Assembly (NCBI GenBank): GCA_910587545.1 | Contig: CAJUMI010000011.1 | Coordinates: 1-43,665, forward strand | Source: an uncultured Muribaculaceae bacterium | Lineage (GTDB): Bacteria; Bacteroidota; Bacteroidia; Bacteroidales; Muribaculaceae | Length of the DNA stretch: 43,665 bases | Direction of reading: 5' to 3' | Shown here: piece by piece, positions 1 through 7,964 of the stretch | Position numbering within the stretch: the stretch's first letter is position 1 | How the letters are laid out: every line of letters begins with the position of its first letter | The notes under the pieces: generated by a model | What the model saw: the letters and a program-made list of their open reading frames with translations, nothing else | Told to the model about the DNA's origin: nothing | The model's database searches: none | Position numbers and translations under genes: made by a program

Positions 1-52
1 GCTCACCTCGACACTGCCAGTGTCGCGCTCTAGCCAGATGAGCTAATACCCC
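1..52 (-). tRNA. tRNA-Ala(GGC), partial at the window edge
   Basis: Read on the minus strand from position 52, the sequence gives a 7-nt acceptor strand GGGGTAT, then TA, a D-arm with paired GCTC/GAGC, and an anticodon arm with stem CGACA/TGTCG around loop CTGGCAG. The anticodon is GGC, which reads GCC alanine codons. The variable region and T-arm begin (AGGT GAGC) and are cut off by the window start, so the 3' half is outside. A TAnnTTTG promoter element lies just upstream at 70-77. Confidence 0.85.
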
Positions 53-69
53 GTGGGTTTATTACGGTG

Positions 70-77
70 CAAAGATA
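70..77 (-). promoter_or_regulatory. Bacteroidota -7 element for the tRNA-Ala gene
   Basis: The minus strand reads TATCTTTG, an exact match to the Bacteroidota sigma-ABfr -7 consensus TAnnTTTG. It lies 17 nt before the first tRNA base, so transcription would start about 10 nt upstream of the mature 5' end. No clear -33 TTTG is visible. Confidence 0.5.
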
Positions 78-171
78 CGGATATTTTATATTTCAGAGCT
101 AAAGTTTTACATCTTTAAATTTCATTAATGTTTATCCATATAAGTTAACACATAACTCATAGCGATTGTAG

Positions 172-179
172 TAACTTTA
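172..179 (+). promoter_or_regulatory. possible -7 element for the namZ operon
   Basis: TAACTTTA differs from TAnnTTTG only at the last base. If used, transcription would begin around 184-187, which makes the ATG at 223 the more sensible start. No convincing -33 box is seen, so this is weak. Confidence 0.3.
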
Positions 180-222
180 CAAAATGAAAAGACAGACAAC
201 GCCCGACAAGCGATACAACACC

Positions 223-1452
223 ATGTCACGCGCCCTGCTGACATATATAATCACATTGACAACGGTCATGACACTGACCGCGTGTCCGTCGTCGGCGCGG
301 CCCGACAAGCCTCAGAAGACAACGCCCGAGGCATCCTCAGCCGCGGTCGACTCCGTGATTGTCGGCGCCGCACGCTTTGACTGCTATATCCCCCTGCTGA
401 AAGGCAAAAAGACAGCGATATTCTCAAACCACACCGGCATCGTCGACGGACGCCACACGCTCGACCATATGCTCGACCGCGAGATAGACGTGCGCTGTAT
501 ATTCTCGCCCGAACACGGTTTCAGAGGCACTGCAGATGCCGGTCAACACGTCAATTCGTCGGTCGACAGCGAGACCGGCATAGTCATCGCATCGCTATAT
601 GACGGCAAGCGCCGCGGACCCGACCCGAGGCTGATCGACTCGCTCGACGTCATCGTGGTCGACATTCAGGATGTCGGTCTGCGCTACTACACCTACTACG
701 CCTCAATGATCGAGCTGATGAACGCTGCGGCGCGCGCCGGCAAGAGAGTTGTCGTGCTTGACCGTCCAAATCCCAACGGTATGACTGTCGACGGACCTCT
801 GCTCGACATGAAATATAAATCAGGAGTCGGGCGTCTACCGATACCTGTTGTCCACGGTATGACACTCGGCGAGCTCGCGCAGATGGCCAACGGCGAAGGC
901 TGGCTTGACGGAGACCGCAAAGCAGATCTTACCGTAGTGCCATGCAAACACTACACCCATCAGACCCGCTACCGTCTGCCGGTGGCGCCGTCGCCCAATC
1001 TGAGGACGATGACCGCCGTCTATCTCTATCCGTCGCTCTGCTACTTCGAAGCCACTCCGGTGAGTCTCGGGCGCGGAACAGACAGGCCGTTTATGGTCTA
1101 CGGCCATCCCGAGATGAAGGATCGCACATACTCATTCACTCCACGCAGCATGGCCGGTGCGCGTAAGCCGCCGCTGATGGGCAGCGAATGTCATGGTGTC
1201 GACCTATCCGGCATCCCCGACGATGAAGCCATAGCCCAAGGAATCAACCTCGGCTATCTCATCGACGCATTCCGCGATCTCGACATGGGAGACAAATTTT
1301 TCACATCGTTTTTCGAACTGCTGATCGGGCGCGGAGACATCCGCGGCATGATCGAGAGCGGCATGAGCGCCGACGAAATCAAGGCGACATGGGCCGACGA
1401 CGTGAAGCGCTTCAGGGAGCAACGCCGCCCTTACCTGCTTTACCAAGAATAA
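223..1452 (+). CDS. namZ: DUF1343 / NamZ-type exo-beta-N-acetylmuramidase, lipoprotein
   Basis: The 409-aa product matches the DUF1343 (YbbC) family, whose characterised members (NamZ) release MurNAc from the non-reducing end of peptidoglycan fragments. Visible family landmarks are SNHTGIV, SPEHGFRG, VVDIQDVGLRYYTYYASM and VLDRPNPNG, in the usual order. The open frame extends to an ATG at 184, but I prefer the ATG at 223. From there the protein opens with a hydrophobic signal ending in a lipobox, LTAC (Cys21), while the extra 13 residues are polar and would spoil the signal. A near-consensus -7 element at 172-179 would also place transcription start at about 184. The gene is followed 22 nt later by a sodium:solute symporter gene and then a WYL regulator gene, which suggests periplasmic release followed by import of MurNAc. 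Family call is strong; substrate is inferred from the family. Confidence 0.85.
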   Translation: MSRALLTYIITLTTVMTLTACPSSARPDKPQKTTPEASSAAVDSVIVGAARFDCYIPLLKGKKTAIFSNHTGIVDGRHTLDHMLDREIDVRCIFSPEHGFRGTADAGQHVNSSVDSETGIVIASLYDGKRRGPDPRLIDSLDVIVVDIQDVGLRYYTYYASMIELMNAAARAGKRVVVLDRPNPNGMTVDGPLLDMKYKSGVGRLPIPVVHGMTLGELAQMANGEGWLDGDRKADLTVVPCKHYTHQTRYRLPVAPSPNLRTMTAVYLYPSLCYFEATPVSLGRGTDRPFMVYGHPEMKDRTYSFTPRSMAGARKPPLMGSECHGVDLSGIPDDEAIAQGINLGYLIDAFRDLDMGDKFFTSFFELLIGRGDIRGMIESGMSADEIKATWADDVKRFREQRRPYLLYQE

Positions 1453-1474
1453 CCAATCACCATCTCACACCGAT

Positions 1475-2956
1475 ATGTCACAACCAGTCATTATCATCAT
1501 TACCATCGCCGCATATTTTCTGCTGCTGCTCGCAATCTCATGGGTGGCCTCGCGCGGATCAGACAACACGACCTTTTTCACCGGCAACCGGCGCGCACCC
1601 TGGCCCATAGTGGCCTTTGCCACAGCCGGAGCCGCAATATCAGGCGTAACATTCATATCAGTTCCCGGCATGGTGGCCGGCAAAGGCTATGCCTACCTCC
1701 AGATGGTGTTAGGCTTCATCGTGGGCTACGTGCTGATAGCCTATGTGCTGGTGCCGTTGTTCTACCGACGCAATCTGATCTCGATCTACGGCTACCTCGA
1801 GCAACGCTTCGGACAGTCTACCTATAGGGCGGGCGCATGGTTTTTCTTCATCTCCAAGATGCTCGGCGCCGCCGTGCGCTTCTTCGTGGTCTGTGCCGTG
1901 CTCCAGTTGCTGGTATTCCATCCTCTCAACATCCCCTTTGAGTTCAATGTCATAGTGACGATCGCTCTTATCTGGCTTTACACCATGCAGGGCGGCGTCA
2001 AGACTGTCATATGGACAGACACCCTGAAAAGTTTCTGTCTTATCATGTCAGTGATCCTCTGCATCTATTTCGTCGCCACAAATCTCGGGTTCAGCTTCAC
2101 CGACATGGCCTCGGCGATCGCCGACCATCCGACATCGCGCATATTCTTCTTCGACAACCCCAAAGAAGGCACGTTCTTCTGGAAGCAATTCCTGGCCGGC
2201 ATCTTCATGGCCATCGCCACAACCGGTCTCGACCAGGACATGATGCAGCGCAATCTTGCCTGCCGCGACGCGCGACAGTCTCGCAAAAACATGATCGTAA
2301 GCGGAGTGACTCAATTCTTCGTCATCGCTCTGTTCCTGCTGCTCGGCACACTGATGCTCATATTCCTCGACCGCCAGGGCATAGCCGTTCCCGACAAGAC
2401 CGACGACATCTTCGGCCTCGTCGCTACCCACTCATCAATGCCGGTCATCGTCGGCGTACTGTTCATCCTCGGTCTCGTCGCAGCGGCCTACTCAGCTGCC
2501 GGCTCAGCCCTGACATCGCTGACGACATCATTCACCGTCGACATACTCCAGGCCCATAAATACGACGACGACCGCCGTGTCACCCGCACGCGCCGCACCG
2601 TCCACGTAGCGATGTCAGCAATCATGGGCATAGTCATCGTGGTATTCTACTATATCAGCAACCAGGACGCCATCAGCGCTGTCTACACGCTCGCCTCCTA
2701 CACCTACGGTCCGATCCTCGGGCTGTTTGTCTACGGCATGTTCACCCGCCGCCCGGTGCGCGACCGTCTGGTCCCTCTGGTGTGTGTGCTCGCCCCGGCA
2801 CTGTCGTGGGTAGTACAGTGGGGACTGCTCCGGCTATTCGACTACCAGACGAGTTTTGAACTGCTGATCATCAACGCCGTCATCACCATCACAGGCCTGC
2901 ATCTGCTGTCGCTGCGCCATCGCCCGGAAGTCAGTGCGGCTGAAAGCACAAACTGA
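1475..2956 (+). CDS. sodium:solute symporter (SSS family), candidate MurNAc importer
   Basis: The 493-aa product is almost wholly hydrophobic, with about 13 predicted membrane helices, beginning with a helix at residues 4-22 and a typical SSS start (SRGSDNTTFFTGNRRAPWP). FATAGAAISGVTFISVPGMV in the second helix and GLDQDMMQRNLACRD in the middle are typical of SSS transporters for sugars and organic acids. It sits in the inner membrane and would couple solute entry to the sodium gradient. The gene starts 22 nt after namZ and is followed 4 nt later by a WYL regulator gene, so all three are probably co-transcribed. Tannerella has a non-PTS MurNAc transport system next to peptidoglycan-recycling genes, which makes MurNAc or a related muropeptide sugar the likely cargo here, but the sequence alone does not show specificity. 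No murK or murQ lies in the window. Confidence 0.88.
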   Translation: MSQPVIIIITIAAYFLLLLAISWVASRGSDNTTFFTGNRRAPWPIVAFATAGAAISGVTFISVPGMVAGKGYAYLQMVLGFIVGYVLIAYVLVPLFYRRNLISIYGYLEQRFGQSTYRAGAWFFFISKMLGAAVRFFVVCAVLQLLVFHPLNIPFEFNVIVTIALIWLYTMQGGVKTVIWTDTLKSFCLIMSVILCIYFVATNLGFSFTDMASAIADHPTSRIFFFDNPKEGTFFWKQFLAGIFMAIATTGLDQDMMQRNLACRDARQSRKNMIVSGVTQFFVIALFLLLGTLMLIFLDRQGIAVPDKTDDIFGLVATHSSMPVIVGVLFILGLVAAAYSAAGSALTSLTTSFTVDILQAHKYDDDRRVTRTRRTVHVAMSAIMGIVIVVFYYISNQDAISAVYTLASYTYGPILGLFVYGMFTRRPVRDRLVPLVCVLAPALSWVVQWGLLRLFDYQTSFELLIINAVITITGLHLLSLRHRPEVSAAESTN

Positions 2957-2960
2957 TCAT

Positions 2961-3854
2961 ATGGCCAAGGATCTGCTAAACCGCTATGTGTGGCTTGTCG
3001 ACACCATCCGCCGCTATGGCCGCATCACCCGCCGCGAGCTCGACGACTGCTGGCGCCGCTCGCGATTTTCCGACGGCGACACCGCCCTGCCCCGCAGAAC
3101 GTTCTACAACTACCGCCAGGCCATCGAAGATCTTTTCGACATCACCATCCAGTGCGACCAGTCGACATTCGAATACTACATAGCTGACGAAGACGCCCAC
3201 AGCGAGAGCGTCACCGAGTGGCTGCTCAATGCCGCCGCCACCAACGACGTGCTCAGCTCGTCGCGCGACATATCCCAGAAAATATTTCTTGAAGATGTGC
3301 CCTCGGCCCGCGAGCATCTGGCCACTGCGATAGGTGCGCTCAAGACATCGTCGCCCCTGCGCTTCGACTATCATCCCTACACACGCTCGACGCCGACGCG
3401 CGACATCACCGTCGAGCCATACTTCCTGAAGATATTCCGTCAGCGCTGGTATCTCACCGGACGCGTAACATCTGAAAACCGCATCAAGACCTATGCGCTC
3501 GACCGCATAAGCTCGCCGGTCGTACTGCCGGAGACATTCACCCCCGACCCGGCGTTTGACGCCGAGACTTATTCGCGCGACTCATTCGGCATCATATTTT
3601 CGCATGGCGAAGTCAAAGACATCGTCATTCGCACAGACCCGCGTCAGGCAAAATATTTCCGCGCACTGCCTCTGCACCACTCCCAGCAGGAGATGGTCCA
3701 CGACGAATTCTCAAACTTCACCTACCGTATGCGCATCACTGACGACTTCGTCGCCGAACTGCTGTCCTACGGTCCTAAGGTCACTGTCATCTCTCCGCCC
3801 GAGCTTCGCGCCATCATACGCGACCGACTGACAAACGCACTGGCAAACTACTGA
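2961..3854 (+). CDS. WYL-domain transcriptional regulator
   Basis: The 297-aa protein has an N-terminal winged-helix-like segment (about residues 1-60, with RYGRITRREL and LPRRTFYNYRQAIE) and a WYL domain from about residue 125. The name-giving motif is present (RQRWYLTGRV), followed by KTYALDRI, the arrangement seen in family members thought to bind nucleotides or other ligands. A WCX-like C-terminal part follows (EVKDIVIRTDPRQAKYFRALPL). The frame is open upstream to 2934, inside the symporter gene, but the ATG at 2961 directly precedes the conserved start MAKDLLNRY and leaves a 4-nt gap, so it is preferred. Being last in the namZ-symporter operon, it is a plausible local regulator of cell-wall-sugar salvage. 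That target is inferred. Confidence 0.82.
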   Translation: MAKDLLNRYVWLVDTIRRYGRITRRELDDCWRRSRFSDGDTALPRRTFYNYRQAIEDLFDITIQCDQSTFEYYIADEDAHSESVTEWLLNAAATNDVLSSSRDISQKIFLEDVPSAREHLATAIGALKTSSPLRFDYHPYTRSTPTRDITVEPYFLKIFRQRWYLTGRVTSENRIKTYALDRISSPVVLPETFTPDPAFDAETYSRDSFGIIFSHGEVKDIVIRTDPRQAKYFRALPLHHSQQEMVHDEFSNFTYRMRITDDFVAELLSYGPKVTVISPPELRAIIRDRLTNALANY

Positions 3855-3922
3855 CATCTACGAACAAAATCATGTTTAGGCGTTTATTTAAAAGTGTAAT
3901 CGGTTAGCCATAATACACTGAC

Positions 3923-4831
3923 ATGAAACCCTCATCACCCGAAGAAATACTTTCGCGCAACATCACCCTGCTCTCCGAGTTCTCACCCGAGGAGGAACGC
4001 ATGGTGCCGACAGGCACAGGCGCGTTTCCGTCGATTGATTCACTCCGCGAAATGATATCGCTCGTAAAATCAATTGTATTCCCCGACTTTTTCAACCGTC
4101 GGCGCAACAGTTGCGTCACGCGCATCCATTACATCGGTGCAGGCATCGACAAACTCTATTCGCTACTGCGCCGTGAGATCGAGAACTCCCTGCGCTTCGA
4201 CAACAGTCTGTGGGGCCGAGACACAGAAGCCAAGGCGACGCAGATGGCCGGCTGCTTCATCGATTCACTGCCACAGATCAAACGTCTGCTTCTCACCGAT
4301 GTCGAAGCGATGTTCAACAACGATCCGGCAGTCGAGAATTTCGGAGAAATCATACTCTGCTACCCCGTGGTGCAGGCCATGGTCCACTATCGCACGGCTC
4401 ACTCACTGCTGAAACTCGGCATACCTGTAATTCCCCGCATCATCACTGAGCTCGCCCACTCGGACACAGGCATCGACATCCACCCCGGGGCTCAGATCGG
4501 AGAGCATTTCAGCATTGACCACGGCACAGGCGTGGTCATAGGCGAAACCTGTGTCATCGGCAACCATGTCACACTGTATCAAGGTGTGACGCTCGGAGCG
4601 AAGAATTTCTCACTCGACAGCAACGGCCGCCCGGTCAACATACCGCGCCACCCGATCATCGAGGACAATGTAACCATCTATTCCAACGCCACTGTGCTCG
4701 GCCGCATCACAATAGGCCGCGGCTCGATAGTCGGCGGCAACATCTGGCTGACCTACAGCGTTCCGCCGGGGTCAAGAATACTCCAACGCAAGGCGGTGGC
4801 CACAAGTTTCACCGACGGCTTAGGCATCTGA
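3923..4831 (+). CDS. cysE: serine O-acetyltransferase
   Basis: This 302-aa protein makes O-acetylserine from serine and acetyl-CoA, the first step of cysteine synthesis. The C-terminal half (about 165-290) is a left-handed beta-helix built of hexapeptide repeats. It holds the active-site signatures DIHPGAQIG (His187) and IDHGTGVVIGE (His200), then YQGVTLGA and GGNIWLTYSVPPGSRI. The N-terminal half is helical and unusually long, as in the larger EpsC-type serine acetyltransferases common in Bacteroidota. The cysteine synthase gene starts 31 nt downstream, so the two are surely one operon. The 68-nt gap upstream to the WYL gene has no obvious terminator, so read-through from the salvage module cannot be excluded. 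Confidence 0.92.
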   Translation: MKPSSPEEILSRNITLLSEFSPEEERMVPTGTGAFPSIDSLREMISLVKSIVFPDFFNRRRNSCVTRIHYIGAGIDKLYSLLRREIENSLRFDNSLWGRDTEAKATQMAGCFIDSLPQIKRLLLTDVEAMFNNDPAVENFGEIILCYPVVQAMVHYRTAHSLLKLGIPVIPRIITELAHSDTGIDIHPGAQIGEHFSIDHGTGVVIGETCVIGNHVTLYQGVTLGAKNFSLDSNGRPVNIPRHPIIEDNVTIYSNATVLGRITIGRGSIVGGNIWLTYSVPPGSRILQRKAVATSFTDGLGI

Positions 4832-4862
4832 CAACATCAACAACTATACATTATCTACCAAA

Positions 4863-5813
4863 ATGTCAAAAATATATTCCAGCCTCACTCAACTGATCGG
4901 CGCCACGCCGCTCCTTGAGGTAAAAAACATCCAACAGGCCGAGGGTCTCCAAGCCCGGCTGCTTGTGAAACTCGAATCATTCAATCCCGGCGGCAGCGTC
5001 AAAGACCGCGTCGCCCTCGCGATGATCGAAAACGCCGAGAGATCAGGCGCCCTCAGACCCGGTGCGATGATAATCGAGCCGACCAGCGGCAACACCGGCA
5101 TCGGACTCGCCTGGGTCGCATCAGTCAAAGGCTACACTCTCACGCTGACCATGCCTGACACTATGAGCATCGAGCGCCAGAACCTTCTGAAAGCCCTCGG
5201 AGCGACTATTGTGCTTACTCCGGGCAATCAGGGCATGAAAGGCGCCATCGACAAGGCCGTGGAACTCCGCGACCAAAATCCAGGGGCGATAATCCTGCAA
5301 CAGTTTGACAATCCCGCCAACCCCGACGCCCACCGCCGCACCACTGGCGAGGAAATCTGGACTGACACCGACGGCAAAGTCGACATATTCGTGGCTGGAG
5401 TCGGCACCGGCGGCACCATCAGCGGCACAGCCGAGACACTCAAACACTACAATCCGTCGATCAAAGCCGTAGCCGTCGAACCGGCATCTTCTGCCGTCCT
5501 CTCCGGCCATCCGGCTGGCCCGCATCGCATCCAAGGCATAGGCGCAGGCTTCATTCCCGGCAACTACAACGCCGGGGTGATCGACGAAGTGATCGATATC
5601 GACGACGATGATGCCATCCGCGGAGCGCGGTTGCTCGCGCGTCACGAGGGCGTCCTCGCCGGCATCTCGTCAGGCGCGGCTCTGTGGGCCGCACTCCAGC
5701 TGGCGCGCCGGCCCGAGAATCGCGGCAAAACCATAGTGACTCTTCTGCCCGACACCGGCGAGCGCTATCTTTCGACCGTGCTCTTCGCGCGCGACGAGTA
5801 TCCGCTCGACTGA
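4863..5813 (+). CDS. cysK: cysteine synthase A (O-acetylserine sulfhydrylase)
   Basis: The 316-aa PLP enzyme converts O-acetylserine and sulfide to cysteine. Key features are the PLP lysine Lys47 in NPGGSVKDR, the substrate loop TSGNTG, the phosphate-binding glycine loop GVGTGGTISG, and the C-terminal GISSGAA and TLLPDTGERYLST. Length is normal for CysK. It follows cysE by 31 nt, so both steps of the pathway are encoded together and the two proteins may form the classical cysteine synthase complex. A Rho-independent terminator follows at 5849-5888. Confidence 0.95.
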   Translation: MSKIYSSLTQLIGATPLLEVKNIQQAEGLQARLLVKLESFNPGGSVKDRVALAMIENAERSGALRPGAMIIEPTSGNTGIGLAWVASVKGYTLTLTMPDTMSIERQNLLKALGATIVLTPGNQGMKGAIDKAVELRDQNPGAIILQQFDNPANPDAHRRTTGEEIWTDTDGKVDIFVAGVGTGGTISGTAETLKHYNPSIKAVAVEPASSAVLSGHPAGPHRIQGIGAGFIPGNYNAGVIDEVIDIDDDDAIRGARLLARHEGVLAGISSGAALWAALQLARRPENRGKTIVTLLPDTGERYLSTVLFARDEYPLD

Positions 5814-5848
5814 CCCGTTCGAACCCTCTCACAACACACAACCGACTT

Positions 5849-5888
5849 AGCCTGATTTCCGTGACAAATAGAGATCAGGCTATTTTTT
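5849..5888 (+). terminator. Rho-independent terminator after cysK
   Basis: An 8-bp perfect stem, AGCCTGAT (5849-5856) with ATCAGGCT (5874-5881), encloses a 17-nt loop and is followed by ATTTTTT. It lies 36 nt after the cysK stop and ends the cysE-cysK operon before the PUL regulator. Confidence 0.8.
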
Positions 5889-5958
5889 ACAAACGCCCGC
5901 ACAAGTTAAAAATACAAAAAAAAACAAATAATAACAAAATTCACACAATCTTTATTAT

Positions 5959-5966
5959 TAACTTTG
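5959..5966 (+). promoter_or_regulatory. -7 element for the DUF6377 regulator gene
   Basis: TAACTTTG matches the Bacteroidota -7 consensus exactly and would give a leader of about 60 nt. A second exact match, TAAATTTG at 6019-6026, is only 9 nt before the ATG at 6036 and would leave almost no leader, so the upstream element is preferred. Confidence 0.45.
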
Positions 5967-6035
5967 CTAAGTAAAACAATCCTCACATATCCATTCCGGA
6001 TTGTAACTCTTCTTACCTTAAATTTGTAGCCATAC

Positions 6036-7733
6036 ATGAGATTTGTAATTTTGCTTGCCATCATAATTGCCGTATCCATAGGATCAGACGCACAGGAGTC
6101 CGACCTAAAAGATCTTTACCGGAGGCTTGATTCTGTTATTGCCAACAGTCAATACTACCACAAACTGAAAGTGGCCAAAATCAACGACATCAAGCGCGCA
6201 GGCAAAAACATGCTGTCAGACGAGGAAAGATATTGGCACAACCGTCGCCTCTATGACGAATATTTTGTCTACAACGCCGATTCAGCGATGCGTTATGTCG
6301 GAGAAAACCTTGCACTGGCACGCCGCATGGGCAACAGAGAGCGCGAGAACGAATGGAAAATCAACCGAGCTTTTGTGCTGACGGTTCTCGGCCAGCTCAA
6401 AGACGCCCACGACGAACTTGCATCGATCAGTCCATCCGATCTGTCAGACCCGATCCAGAGCAATTATTACCGCCATAAATCATTTCTTTATTCTCACCTC
6501 GGACAACTGACCGAATACCGCACGGAAGGCACAGAAAATTACTCCGACCGCAGCCATGCACTCGAGGACTCGGCCTTCGTCCACATGACTCCCGACAATC
6601 CGCTTTATCTCTGGCACAAGGCATCAGCCAAATTCGATAATCCCGACGAAAGTTCGGACATAATGAAAGAACTCGCCGAGGCCATTGAAACCTCGGACCT
6701 CGACTCGCGCATCGACGCTATGCACGCCTATGCGCTCTCCCGTCTTTACGGCGATCGCGGAGATCTCGACAATCGTGTCAGATATCTGATCATCTCAGGC
6801 ATAGCCGACGTGAAAATTGACAACCGCGACATAGCTTCTCTCGAAGAGCTGTCGAGCATACTCCTCGAACAAGGCGACATCGACAGAGCCTACCGCTACA
6901 TCACTTACTGCAAGCTTCAGGCTCTCGCTCTGCCCAATTTCATTCGCGCTGCCTCGCTGTCGAAAACAGAAGCCAGAGTGCATCAACTTTATGTCAATGA
7001 GCTGCACAACGCCGGAGAGAGATTCAAAATGACAACCGCGATAATCTTCTTCGCGCTGATCCTGCTTGTTATCCTCACTGCCGTTATCGTCAACCGCAGT
7101 CACAAACTCTCGCGATCGAGACGACAATTCCAGCAAGTCAACATAAAACTCAACGCCAATCTTGAGGAACTGTCGCGTTCCCGCGAGCAAGAGAAAAAAA
7201 TCCTCGAGGAACTGCAGCAAGCCAATGACCGGATAGGCCATATCAACAATGCTCTGAAAGAAGCCAACTATGTGAAAGAGGAATGCATCGGTGCGACTTT
7301 CGCGCTGTGCTCGACCTATATCGACAAACTCGAGGCATTCCGCAAGACCGTCGGACGCCTCGCCAGAGCAAACATGTGGAAAGAACTCCGCGACGAGGCC
7401 TCGAGTCCGGCGATCACAGCCAACGAGCTGAAACAGTTCTATCAGAGTTTCGACAAACTCTTCCTCAACATCTATCCGAACTTCGTCGCCGACTTCAACG
7501 CTCTTCTCAGACCCGAAGAACAGATCAATGTAAAACCGGGCGAACTCAACACCGAACTTCGCATCTACGCGTTGGTCCGTCTCGGCATCAGTGACTCCGT
7601 CAAAATCGCCTCTCTTCTCCATTGCTCGCCACAGACGGTCTACAACAACAGGCTGCGCGTACGCAACAAGGCCGCCATCCCCAAAGAGAACTTTGCCGAC
7701 GCCGTAAAATCGCTCGGCAGATTCGCTCTCTAA
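6036..7733 (+). CDS. DUF6377 membrane-spanning regulator of the adjacent PUL
   Basis: The 565-aa protein has a signal peptide (residues 1-19, ending SDAQ), a long helical sensor region with TPR-like character (about 20-325), one membrane helix (about 333-353, TTAIIFFALILLVILTAVIV), and a cytoplasmic coiled coil (about 355-412). The C-terminal region ends in a LuxR/HTH-like segment (about 505-545, ELRIYALVRLGISDSVKIASLL then CSPQTVYNNRLRVRNKA). This architecture is that of DUF6377 proteins, which commonly stand beside SusC/SusD loci in Bacteroidota. It can be expected to sense a glycan product in the periplasm and act on DNA from the membrane, as SusR-type regulators do. The gene has its own promoter and terminator-insulated upstream border, and the PUL starts 231 nt downstream on the same strand. 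Direct DNA binding has to be inferred. Confidence 0.82.
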   Translation: MRFVILLAIIIAVSIGSDAQESDLKDLYRRLDSVIANSQYYHKLKVAKINDIKRAGKNMLSDEERYWHNRRLYDEYFVYNADSAMRYVGENLALARRMGNRERENEWKINRAFVLTVLGQLKDAHDELASISPSDLSDPIQSNYYRHKSFLYSHLGQLTEYRTEGTENYSDRSHALEDSAFVHMTPDNPLYLWHKASAKFDNPDESSDIMKELAEAIETSDLDSRIDAMHAYALSRLYGDRGDLDNRVRYLIISGIADVKIDNRDIASLEELSSILLEQGDIDRAYRYITYCKLQALALPNFIRAASLSKTEARVHQLYVNELHNAGERFKMTTAIIFFALILLVILTAVIVNRSHKLSRSRRQFQQVNIKLNANLEELSRSREQEKKILEELQQANDRIGHINNALKEANYVKEECIGATFALCSTYIDKLEAFRKTVGRLARANMWKELRDEASSPAITANELKQFYQSFDKLFLNIYPNFVADFNALLRPEEQINVKPGELNTELRIYALVRLGISDSVKIASLLHCSPQTVYNNRLRVRNKAAIPKENFADAVKSLGRFAL

Positions 7734-7878
7734 GCCATAAAAACGCCATACAGCTCATAAAATTCGAGCCTGAAATTCTACTTCTTAAAATCGACATATA
7801 ACTATAATTCAAGCATATAGCCTTAGTCAAGTTTACCTTATCAACTTACCTGTGAATTTAATTGACCTGTTTCCTGCA

Positions 7879-7886
7879 TAATTTTG
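7879..7886 (+). promoter_or_regulatory. -7 element of the beta-glucan PUL
   Basis: TAATTTTG fits TAnnTTTG exactly, inside the 231-nt gap between the regulator gene and the GH16 gene. Transcription would start near 7893, giving a leader of about 70 nt before the GH16 ATG. The rest of the gap (7734-7964) is AT-rich with no clear terminator; regulator binding sites presumably lie upstream of this element. Confidence 0.42.
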
Positions 7887-7964
7887 CAAGTGAGTTCAAT
7901 GACCAAAATTCTTCACTGACCATTCATCGTAATACCAAAGTCAAAATTCAATTTAATCTTAAAT

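Noticed and set aside
5121..5645. 174-aa open frame on the minus strand
   Set aside because: Lies wholly inside cysK, has no family resemblance and shows the composition of an antisense shadow in GC-rich DNA.
6795..7622. 275-aa open frame on the minus strand
   Set aside because: Antisense to the DUF6377 regulator gene, whose domains and membrane helix are clear; no recognisable motifs.
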